From: Thysanoteuthis rhombus
Lineage: Eukaryota > Mollusca > Cephalopoda > Oegopsida > Thysanoteuthidae
NCBI GenBank assembly: GCA_963457665.1
Contig: OY735215.1
Span: 36,675,520-36,739,519 of the forward strand
Direction: 5' to 3'
Length of the DNA: 64,000 nucleotides
The notes beneath the pieces are model-generated. The model was not told the DNA's origin. It made no database searches and saw only the letters and a list, made by a program, of their open reading frames with translations. How positions within the stretch are numbered: position 1 is the stretch's first letter; each line of letters opens with the position of its first letter. Position numbers and translations under genes: made by a program. Shown one piece after another: positions 47,011 to 55,275 of the stretch.

Positions 47011-47454
47011 AAAATATCAGGTGTTGAAAAAAAATCATGGAGTTTCCTACCAGACTATAATACAAAACTGAATGGCTATATATCAAGGATGATAAAAAAA
47101 AAAACACATGTGGGTTTCATCAGCATTGGTGATATTTCCAAGAATTGAATTGAAGTCGCATTCATGCAGTGAGGGAAGAAACTAAAAAGGACATAGTAAA
47201 AAATCGTCAAATCAATTTGATTTTTTATTTCATGTTGTTTTTCTTTCATCTTATCGTTCCTTTCTCAGTTTCTTTCCTTCCTTCTTTCTTTCAATGTCTG
47301 GATTTTCCTTGCCGTTGCCTTGATTGATTGTTCGGTGTAGGCTCGGTAACGGCTATGGCCCTGCTTACTATATTTGCCAGCAGATGAGATGCTCATTAAA
47401 ACGAAGAAAAATTGAAAAATCATGTTGGTATCAAAATGAAGTTGGGGGGGGGGG
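47011..47454. other. Non-coding; pyrimidine-rich tract
   Basis: 47225-47310 is rich in T/C with ttcctttc units. Nothing else recognised. Confidence 0.45.
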
Positions 47455-47700
47455 GCATTTACTGAAACCTAAAATGGACAGCTGTGGGGTTTGGATGAGT
47501 TGCAGTGAGCAGTAGTCTCCCCACCCTGAATACTTTTGTAAACCACTTGTCTTATATGCTGGCAAATATGATACTTTTCGTTGTTAGTTTTACAAGTTGG
47601 AGTTGCTAACAACTATGACCACAGAAAAAGGTTTTGCCTCTTTTCTCATTCATTACCTCTGACAAAGCCTGGAGAATGGATCAATTGAAATAGGGAATTT
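47455..47700 (+). repeat. Dispersed repeat Rep-B, main copy
   Basis: gatgagttgcagtgagcagt, ttgtaaaccacttgtctta, tatgctggcaaatatg, aaaggttttgcctctttt and cctctgacaaagcctggaga followed by tcaattgaaat. The first part matches 27.97 and 57.75 kb, the middle 57.89 kb, and the last part 63.17-63.23 kb, so these fragments come from one longer element. Confidence 0.65.
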
Positions 47701-48012
47701 TAACAACTCTTCTCTAAGTTATAAACAATACACTCGATGGTAACAAATGTTTGGTTTATAAATGAGTTGTGGCTGATTTTGCTAATGTTTCAATGTTTAT
47801 TCACATCATCATCAGAACACTGTGAATGGGGGTGACTTTAAGTACCTGTTCATTGATAAACGTAGTTAAATGCAATTCAATAATTTTCATCCATGATTTT
47901 ACAACTATTTCAAAATTTTCCTATTTCTTTGAAATAACAATTACTTTTAAAATTTTAAGATAAGCATTTCACTCATATGAGATCTATAGGTCAATAGCTT
48001 GAGCATCTTGTA
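47701..48012. other. Non-coding; GAAAC-type motif on the minus strand
   Basis: 47820-47784 (minus) reads tctgatgatgatgtgaataa and then cattgaaacattagc, a further member of the motif set. Confidence 0.45.
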
Positions 48013-48261
48013 ATTGTATAATGGTTCGTATACTAATCAGATGGAGCTATTACTCCTGAGTAGTGAGTATGATCCTCACTGGATGTGTATGGCATCTGCC
48101 CAAACTAAGCTATGCTTAGTAAATTCTGGGCATGTCTTTTTGGTGTAATGGTCAATAAGTTTGTCTCGCAGATCAGTATTCCTGAGTAGTAAGTTCAGTC
48201 CTCACTGGGGGCCCCACAGTTGTAGCCTTGTGCCAAAACTAAGCCAAGCTGAACAAATATC
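48013..48261 (+). mobile_element. Tandem pair of SINE-1 units
   Basis: Unit 1 (48013-48124) has tataatggttcg, gtgagtatgatcctcactgg and caaactaagctatgcttag. Unit 2 (48138-48261) has ggtgtaatggtcaataag as A box, agtaagttcagtcctcactg as B box and gccttgtgccaaaactaagc as tail. These are the clearest plus-strand examples of the family. Confidence 0.88.
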
Positions 48262-48290
48262 TATAAGATGATAACTCACCCGATCCCCTG

Positions 48291-48406
48291 TTATGGCCTA
48301 ATCATGTTGGATACGCCAGTTCTTGCATGATCACCAAAGTTAAGCAGCATCAAACCTGGTCAGTACCAAGTTGGGAAACCACTTAGAAATAGCAAGTGCC
48401 ATAAGC
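48291..48406 (+). repeat. 5S rRNA-derived sequence next to the SINE pair
   Basis: Full-length 5S-like wording: ttatggcctaatcatgttgg, atacgccagttcttgcatga, tcaccaaagttaagcagc, aaacctggtcagtaccaag, ttgggaaaccacttag and agtgccataagc. Both ends are present (ttatggcc / gtgccataa), but changes in the C box (ttgggaaaccac for ttggatgggtgaccgc) should weaken RNA polymerase III transcription. It starts 29 bases after the second SINE unit, in the same orientation. Confidence 0.85.
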
Positions 48407-48814
48407 GACTGAAGATCACGTATCATTATTTTTTAATAATGACCCATACTCAAAAATAAAGTATAATATTAATGAATACGGTGCATTAAATCTGAAATCC
48501 ATTATACCAGGCTCTGTTAAATTGAGGGTTTGCTGTTTGTAAAGGTGTATGTGGGTGTATACACACAAAAACATGCACACATGTATACATTTATAGTCAC
48601 ATACACTACATTGACACTCCTCTACATAGAGAAAGGCATAAATATTTGTGTGTGTATGAGTGTGCATAATGATCAAGAATCAAGTGACCACATATCTATG
48701 TAACACTTATGAGCAATAATAGCCAATTTTAGAATCATTCGTTAGAAAAGTCACCTGTGGATGTCATGACTTGATTAAAGATTCAAATGCTTTAAACACT
48801 CCAAGTTCTTAGCT
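48407..48814. other. Non-coding; CA-rich patch
   Basis: 48545-48670 is rich in acacacaaa/tgtgtgtatg, and the minus frame over it is an artefact. Nothing else recognised. Confidence 0.5.
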
Positions 48815-49035
48815 TTTTATCATTAATTTTGAATAGTTTTTACCTTCATCTCAATTTTCAATGGCTTTTTATCACAACTTGCTGTAGAATCATTGTCTGA
48901 TTCCAAGTTTCCTATTCAAAATTAATAATGATGTTGCAATACTTCATCCAAGAATAAAATTTGAAAAATGAACAATATTGTTTTTATTGAAAGACTTTTC
49001 GGCTTTTATTCACATCCTTTGAAGGACATTCTACT
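48815..49035 (+). repeat. Repeat shared with 63.3 kb; GAAAC-like motif
   Basis: atagtttttaccttcatctc, aattttca and aaattaataatgatgttgcaa match 63303-63372. At 49030-48997 the minus strand reads tccttcaaaggatgtgaata and then aaaagccgaaaag. Confidence 0.55.
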
Positions 49036-49169
49036 TTTAAAATAGGATAAAAAGCTGTTTCAAAATGAATAGGGATTTCTACACTTCAATCAAATCTATA
49101 AAAAAGGAAATACAAATGTTAAGAAATAATAACCTCAAAATTGATTTGTGTTTCAAAATCAAAAATCAA
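49036..49169. other. Short spacer
   Basis: A-rich, with aaaatcaaaaatcaaaattg near 49155; no feature. Confidence 0.4.
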
Positions 49170-49460
49170 AATTGAAACAGGTCTGGTCAGTCACTCAGTA
49201 AAAACCCTCTCGTGAGCAACATCATTTGGCAGAATGAGGGTGATCAGATAAAAAATTGGAAAAAAGGGTGATCAATGAATAAGTTCCTTCTCTTGTATTT
49301 TATTGGGCAGTGATCACTTAAAATAATATCTAAATTTTCAAAAAACATGTGTGAATATTACTGGATACAAACTAAGGGATCAGTTTAGCATAAACTTACA
49401 TTACAAATTGAACACCCCCTCCTAAAAATCCAAGTTAACTTCAATTTGATACAAAGATGA
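49170..49460 (+). repeat. Rep-A core, partial copy
   Basis: acaggtctggtcagtcactc, gatcaatgaataagttcc, tattgggcagtgatcactt, taaattttcaaaaaaca, gggatcagtttagcataaac and attgaacaccc follow the Rep-A order and then stop. Confidence 0.75.
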
Positions 49461-49564
49461 GCTGTGAGTTTTCCAAACTTTCATTTCAGACCTTTACAAG
49501 TATTTATCATAGCGTATTTACAACTCTTTTCATCAAGCAACAACTAATGATAGGCATGACTAAA

Positions 49565-50150
49565 CTCTGGTTTCATAAACCACTGGCCACCTCGGAATTG
49601 ACCAGTGAATCTTCCATTTTGGGAATAGGATAATTGTCAAGTTTAGAGCTTGATTGAACTGTGATTCTATGATCCCCACATATATGGATGCTACCATCAA
49701 CCTTCACTATAGGGAACAATGGGTGTGGCCCTCTAAGAATGTGTCACTGGAACTATAGAATCAACCATCTGAAGTCCCTCTGTTCCTCAAGCTACTGGTC
49801 CCTGTAATGCATAGGCCAATGGCCTTAGATTAAAATACTCAGGCAAAGCACCTTCAGGCACATTGATGTGAGCTTTTACATCGTTCTTCGTCCTTTACAG
49901 AACACATCTGTGTACTTCTCTAAAACCTTCTGCACTGGATGGTTGTTACACTTCACAATTATTCCACATATTTGAGCCCAATCCAGCTTCATGACGTGCA
50001 ACCAATATCCTTCCAATTAGTTTTGGCCCTTGCCTGCCACTACCACTACAGGCAATGTATGTTGCTGGTGCACATACTTCCATGGCCCTCCCGAATGTCC
50101 AAATGACCAACGGTATATGTGTGTAGCTGAGTACTACACTTATCGTGGAG
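49565..50150 (-). pseudogene. Gypsy protease end and RT start
   Basis: 50105-50030 reads GRAMEVCAPATYIACSG and GRQGPKLIGR, the end of the retropepsin domain with its usual GxGPxLxGR pattern. Next come VQKVLEKYTDVF-like and VKAHINVPEG wording (49935-49850), then a broken PIVPY region and SICGDHRITVQSSSKLDNYP (49690-49620), the first RT block. The sequence stops before the catalytic YxDD block, so RT and integrase are missing. Confidence 0.75.
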
Positions 50151-50229
50151 TTGGGCGGTCTTCCATAGATGCGGATGTACTCTCGCTTATCAAATTGTCA
50201 GCTCTCATTACTACTAGATCATAATTCAT

Positions 50230-50510
50230 TTGCATACAGACTTCGTCAGGTTAGATTTTGCCAACGGTTTCTTCCACCCAAAACATAGTATAAACCCTTG
50301 ACGGCTCTGTCCCTGACTTGGAGTCCGCTGCTGCCAAATGTGTAAATTTGCAAAATCCATGGTATGCATCAGGATTTTTTCAGGCCTGTACTCTACTGTC
50401 ATCCTGCTTCTGTTGTAAACTGTGACAGCAACGGATGCAGTATTGCCGTTTTGGATTTCTATGATCATATGCACCGTGACCTCTCCCAAAGCAAGAACAT
50501 TCAATGGTCC
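50230..50510 (-). pseudogene. Gypsy zinc knuckles and protease entry
   Basis: CSCFGRGHGAYDHRNP followed by CIRCCHSLQQ stands where two CCHC zinc knuckles are expected; the Cys/His spacing is partly lost. After a stop, the frame continues with SGTEPSRVYTMFWVEE, in the position of the gag-protease linker. A different frame covers the same DNA with 92 open codons but shows no family match, so the shorter, interrupted frame is preferred. The protease DTG triad could not be found intact. Confidence 0.7.
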
Positions 50511-50579
50511 TGTCCTTGCTGGACTCGTCCATCATTTCAACCTTCCTCTCTCTGTCTTATTGGCCTTGACCATGCAAAT

Positions 50580-50955
50580 CAGAGACATGTTTATGAGCTG
50601 TTTCCATTCCCTAAGCTATCTCCGTTACCTTTTTTAATGTGAATTCACTTTTCTACAACATTCTCTGGATGGTCTCACCACTGATCCTCCTAACAATCCT
50701 GTCCTGCAACATCGTATCCAAGCTTGCAACGTAATCACAATTTTCTGTCAGGGACTTCGAATCCATTACAAACTCTGCAACAGATTCGCTTGGCTTCTTG
50801 ATGCATGTATAAAACTTTTACCGCAGCACAATCTCAGACAGCTTTGGTTGGAAGTGATTCTTCAACTTTTCCACAACATTTGCGTAATTGACACCTGCTC
50901 TCTGGTACAAGTAAGTTCTGAATGTTGTGTTCTCATGAAATTCCTTGTAGAAATA
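50580..50955 (-). pseudogene. Gypsy gag fragment with in-frame stops
   Basis: One frame reads YQRAGVNYANVVEKLKNHF, then an in-frame TAA, KPSESVAEFVMDSKSLTENC, LQDRIVRRISGETIQRML, an in-frame TAG, and FTLKKVTEIA. This is the retrotransposon gag core: helix-rich, with the DRIVxGI-ETIQxxLL pattern. Two stops and a further break near the 3' side disable it. Confidence 0.85.
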
Positions 50956-50990
50956 CACCAAGAAAAGAAGTCATTTTCTCACCTAGTCAC

Positions 50991-51179
50991 CACTGTTGTT
51001 ACCTCAATTTAATTTAGAGAAGAGACATGATTTTCATGAACTTTCATTTTAAATCTGGCGGTGATTACAATACGGAGGAACTCTTTTGCGCAACAAGGGG
51101 AGCAACTCCACTATATGACTAGGGAGTGACCCTTAACTGTAATGAAGGGAGCATACGTTAATTCTATCTTTTGATCATA
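50991..51179. other. Non-coding
   Basis: Upstream edge of the Gypsy relic; no LTR or primer-binding site recognised. Confidence 0.4.
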
Positions 51180-51370
51180 TACCACGCCTATTTAGGGGGT
51201 AATTTTAAAAAAAAACAATAAAATGTCCTATCTCGACATAAAAAGGTGTAAATGTTGAGATTTTCAGCCCTCTACATCTGTTAGTGCGATACATACATAA
51301 CCAGCCTGATCAACTTGGAAATTGATGATGATGACAATTTTGGTGACAGTTCTGGTTGACGGTTTCTAAC
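51180..51370 (+). repeat. Rep-A, second-half fragment
   Basis: gattttcagccctctaca, gatacatacataaccagcc, gatcaacttgg and acaattttggtgacagtt match the block around 44.1-44.2 kb. With 49.17-49.46 kb it could be one Rep-A copy split by the Gypsy relic. Confidence 0.65.
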
Positions 51371-51513
51371 CAAAAAAAACTTTTCAAAATTCTTCATCTT
51401 TCTTGAATCTAATTATTGTTCACAATTATGGTGCCTGCTTATAGCAAAGATCAGCAAATCAGTCTCACAGACTGTTGTCAGTGAGTTTTATTCATAATGT
51501 GTATAAATGCACA

Positions 51514-51940
51514 CTAGAAAAAGTCATGACTTCAGTTTTTAGCCGAGAAAAAAGTCATAGGAAAACCTTTTTGATAAAATAAGGAATATTTTTTAATAAA
51601 ATATGTAATATACTAATTTATAGTAATATAATTTTAATAAAATGAGTTATATATATAAATGTTAAAGATGATACTCACAGCTAATCTGTAATAGATTAGA
51701 TTTGATTAAACAAGTAACATTTACTTTATTAAAATCAAATGAAACTTTGATCAATACTTGATTCATTAAAATATCATTCATCAACATTTACTTGATTGAA
51801 ATATTACTTATTTTATTTTCAAAAATGACTTATTTCATTACTGTAAGTTGTTTGAATTAAAATATTTCTCATCTTATTAAAAAGAATTTTCCTATGACTT
51901 TTTTCTTGGCTAGAAACTCAAGTTATGATTTTTTTTCTAG
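51514..51940. mobile_element. Foldback (long inverted repeat) element
   Basis: The left arm (51514-51590) begins ctagaaaaagtcatgacttc, then agccgagaaaaaagtcatag. The right arm (51861-51940), in reverse complement, begins ctagaaaaaaaatcataact, then agccaagaaaaaagtcatag. Arms are 77-80 bases with few mismatches; the loop is about 270 bases and is itself partly self-complementary (aatctgtaatagatt). No coding content. A foldback MITE is the simplest reading. Confidence 0.8.
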
Positions 51941-52383
51941 CTATGACTTTTTTCCCCATTCATCTTTTTCTCAGTGTGGACTTTTCTCTGATTAAGCTAA
52001 GCTTGGAAAATATCAAATTATAGTTAGCTGTAATATAAAAAAAATATTCTTGGCCTTGTTCATATTTAAATTATACTTCATCTAAAAAAAATGTAGTTCT
52101 TGCTATTTTAGTGAATATGCCCATCCGTACTTTTGTCCATCGACATTCTATGTGTGTATATATCTGTATATATCACATCTGTCCATCCATAGATTTGACC
52201 GTTTTTTTTTTTCTCACCGGTTTTTTTCCTATCTTTTGAAATTATTTTTGTAGCATGTTTCTCGTGTATGAAAAAAATAAATAAACAAATCGGGGTAGAA
52301 TTATTGCAAATATGCATGGGTAAGAGACGGATGTATGTGAGGCTCATTTGCTGCTGACAGCCGGATTTGATCCATGTTTTTTT
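51941..52383. other. Non-coding, distal upstream of the LEM gene
   Basis: AT-rich with repeated tttttc phrases. No TATA box or initiator could be tied to a start site. The 163-codon minus frame (52108-52599) overlaps the LEM exon antisense and has no domain. Confidence 0.45.
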
Positions 52384-52482
52384 TTGTGCCGAACGTCGAC
52401 TAAACGGAACGCTCCCTTGGTTGATTTTTATAATCTGCGCACGCGCGCTCCTCCTCACGTCGAACGGGCATGGATGTACATA
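52384..52482 (+). promoter_or_regulatory. Putative promoter / 5' leader of the LEM gene
   Basis: A sharp shift to higher GC. gcgcacgcgcgc (52437-52448) is NRF1-like and cacgtcg (52455) is CRE/E-box-like. The leader reads openly into the exon in the same frame, with an in-frame Met at 52474, but start-site choice favours 52483. The transcription start is not visible. Confidence 0.5.
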
Positions 52483-53812
52483 ATGGCGGACAAGTTGTCT
52501 GACGAGGAGCTGGTTGTACAACTGGCGAAATATGGAGAGAAAATCAAGCTGCCCCTTACTGAGAACCGGCGATCGATTCTTCGCAAGAAGCTCAATCATC
52601 TGCTGGCTAAAAACCGGCGAAGATCGGCGCCGGTTAGACAGAGAACGTCTCGCAATGAGCTGTCCGGTTTTAGCTCTGATGACACTGATTCTGAGTACAT
52701 AACCGGTTCGGCATCGTCCTATTCCCCATCTCTACCGGTTGCTAGTGTTCCTAGAGCCACCCGTATGTCTAGCTCAGCTGCCGGTATCAATTCTAGTAGT
52801 CCTAAATCCCCACAGTACCATCACCAGTCCGATAGACGAAGATCTGCATCCAATCACCATAAAAAAGATACCCGGCACCCGCCGTCTACTTCTTCGTCTC
52901 CTGCTTCGGCGAATATCCCTAATAACACTGCCGCAGCGGCTTCTTCGCCGTATTCCGGGTGGCACAATGCAACCTCTCAATCTTTAATGATGCATTCACC
53001 TAATAACCCCCCATCTTCAGCACCCGGAGCTCTAAAATCGGCTATCAAAAGCAGCTCAACTACTACAACTGCTACTAAAAAATACGGTTACAACGTAACT
53101 ATACCTTATGGAACGCCACCGGCCCCTTCAAGTCTGGTCGACGGTGCGATCAGAAATAGCGGCTACCCCAACCATCATCAACACCATCCTCATCATCATC
53201 TTCATTCACAACAGCAACATCAAGCCCTTCACCCGAGGGTTCACCCTTCTCCTCATCATACCCCGGGTGGAAGAAGTAGTAGTAGCCGTGCTGTGGCCGC
53301 TGCTGTTGCAGCAGCCGCGGCGGCCCAAAAAAACTCCAGACCAGGAACAACCATTTTTGAATCCAGCGATTCTGACATTGGCCTCGAAGATGATGACGAT
53401 GAAGAAGATGACGACGAAGACGAGGAAGACGATGACGACGATGTGAAGACCTCGTCGTCCCTCAAGATGTCGTCTTCAGCCTATTCCTCTTCTTCGTCTT
53501 TCCATAATTCGGACAACCGGGCCAAGTACTCGACGGCGACGACCACGACCACAGTCAACAGGAGCCCAACGTCCAAGATCCTGAAGGAATTTAGACAAAA
53601 CTACACAAAGGCGCGGAAAAACCCTTACAAGCCCGGTACTAATTCGTGGGACCCTTATGTACTGTGTGGCGTTGATGGTCCCTTTAGGGAGAGGAATTCA
53701 CATTGTGTATCTTGGGTCCTACCGATCGTCGCTGCTCTTTTCTTTATTATTCTGGGGATCATGTATGTCAGGAACTGGAATAACAACGGAGCCCTTCCTG
53801 AAAATAACGAAG
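52483..53812 (+). CDS. LEMD3: LEM-domain inner nuclear membrane protein, exon 1 (MAN1/LEMD3-like)
   Basis: The first 443 codons (phase 1 end) of an inner nuclear membrane protein. Residues about 5-42 (LSDEELVVQLAKYG...RRSILRKKLNHL) form a LEM domain, which binds the chromatin factor BAF. Then comes a 360-residue low-complexity linker: Ser-rich, His/Gln-rich at about 230-263, poly-Ala at about 269-282 and strongly acidic at about 300-322. A hydrophobic helix at about 411-430 (VLPIVAALFFIILGIMYV) is the first transmembrane segment. MADK at 52483 is chosen because the ATG has A at -3 and G at +4 and is followed at once by the LEM domain; an upstream in-frame Met at 52474 has poor context, and the open frame to 52348 is leader. 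The exon ends at AAG|GTAAGT. The long linker favours LEMD3 (SMAD-binding MAN1) over LEMD2; the deciding C-terminal winged-helix and RRM parts lie outside the window. Confidence 0.88.
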
Positions 53813-53859
53813 GTAAGTCCCCCCTCTTTTTTACTTGACTCTACTGTCTCAGTTATCAT

Positions 53860-53945
53860 TACTACCTCTGTCCCATAATAGTTGTTACATTTGGTGTATG
53901 AATTATATCTGTAAATGTGACAACAATTATGGGACAGGTGTAGTA
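53860..53945 (+). repeat. Near-perfect hairpin 47 bases inside intron 1
   Basis: Left arm 53860-53892 (tactacctctgtcccataat, then agttgttacattt) pairs with right arm 53913-53945 (aaatgtgacaacaattatgg, then gacaggtgtagta). The 33-base arms have about four mismatches and the loop is 20 bases. It will be transcribed with the gene. Confidence 0.92.
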
Positions 53946-55224
53946 GTATTATTGTTATTTTACTGCATTTTCGACTTTCACCCCAAATCCTCAGAATTTT
54001 CTGACCCCAAGCTACTGAGCTGTTTTAAAATTTCTTTTTTACTTGATTCAAAACTCAATGCATGGTTCTTGATTATTTACTATGCTAAGCTTTGATATTA
54101 GTTCATTAAATGAGATTTTTTTTTCATCTAAGTAACAATCATTTCTTGTCTGTTAGAGATATCAATAAGATTTTAAGTTCTGCATAGAAATCTTCAAAAA
54201 AGTAAAGCTACGTTATGATTGTAGACTTACTTGATTATATGGGTTTATCTTTTTAGCATAAGTTATAATTTTATGCTAAAAAAGGGTTCACATAAACGTA
54301 AACATCCTTAGCTTTTCTGGTATGAAATATGGCGGTTGGAAATTTTTATCACTTTTTTTTTTTTTTTTGTAATAAATTATGTATTATCTATTTCTTTTTT
54401 GGTGTGTGAAAAAAAAAACTTTCAGGGACTCTTCTTTTACATAAGAATTCGTACAATCAACTCTTTTGACAGATATTTTCCAACTCTCAAAATTGACAAA
54501 TTCCAGATAAAATAAATATCAGCACATGACTTGGAAGTCCACATGCTTCTTAAATCTAAAACAACATGCCTTTACTTGGCAAATAGTTTCATTTCAAATA
54601 GAGAAAAAAACATTTTAGAATGTGTAAAATTTGGCAATTTTAGTCTCTTGCTTATTATTATTGGAAATGTAGGCAACGAACAAACGACTAAAATTTGATA
54701 AAAATCAATTTGTTGAAAATCTTGACCGTATTTTGTTCGTGACCGAGTGCCCCCGGGCTCCACAACAACCGTAATAATTTAGGACGTTCAAACTACAACA
54801 TTGTCGCCGAATTATACCCGATGTCGTAATATATTCCATATCAGTATTTTTTGCATTTATTAAAAGTTGTGCTTTTTATGTAATTATTTTCAACGATTTT
54901 GCTCAGTCTGGTTGCTATTACTGTTAAGAAGGAAACATCCGGTGTTATTTTTTTCTTTTCGTTTTTCTGGCTCCAACTTAACCTAAATTAAAATTCATGA
55001 GTAACGATCTTCCTACTCCCTACCATTCGCCTTGAACTCGACTTCAAATCATGTTTTCTGCTGATTGAATTATTGAGAAAAAATTTAACATATCAAAATA
55101 AAATGTCTAAAGTCAAATTGAGGGGGGGAGGGATAACTTGAAAGAAAACAAACAAACTTAAAGCCCGTTAAAATTTTCATAAACATCTTTGGAAGGGGGG
55201 ACAATCAACCCTTTTGCTGTTGGT

Positions 55225-55275
<51 letters not shown>

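Larger units (their letters stand above)
49565..50990 (-). mobile_element. Dead Ty3/Gypsy-type LTR retrotransposon
   Basis: Translating the minus strand across several frames gives gag, two degraded zinc knuckles, a protease-linked segment and the start of reverse transcriptase in the canonical order. No LTRs were found and both ends fade out, so this is an internal fragment. It resembles the invertebrate K02A2.6-like group of Gypsy elements, as judged from family knowledge. At least six stops or frame changes are present. Confidence 0.82.

Noticed and set aside
47784..47820. Possible hammerhead ribozyme on the minus strand (CTGATGA ... GAAAC)
   Set aside because: The two core boxes and a 4-bp helix II can be drawn, but no helix III or cleavage triplet with a matching helix I was found, so the fold is incomplete.
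52108..52599. 163-codon minus-strand frame
   Set aside because: It is antisense to the LEM exon and its leader, has no domain, and its openness follows from the codon structure of the real gene.
53108..53465. Frames antisense or out of phase within the LEM exon (poly-Ser, Arg-rich, Met/Lys/Thr-rich)
   Set aside because: Shadows of the triplet-repeat coding sequence.
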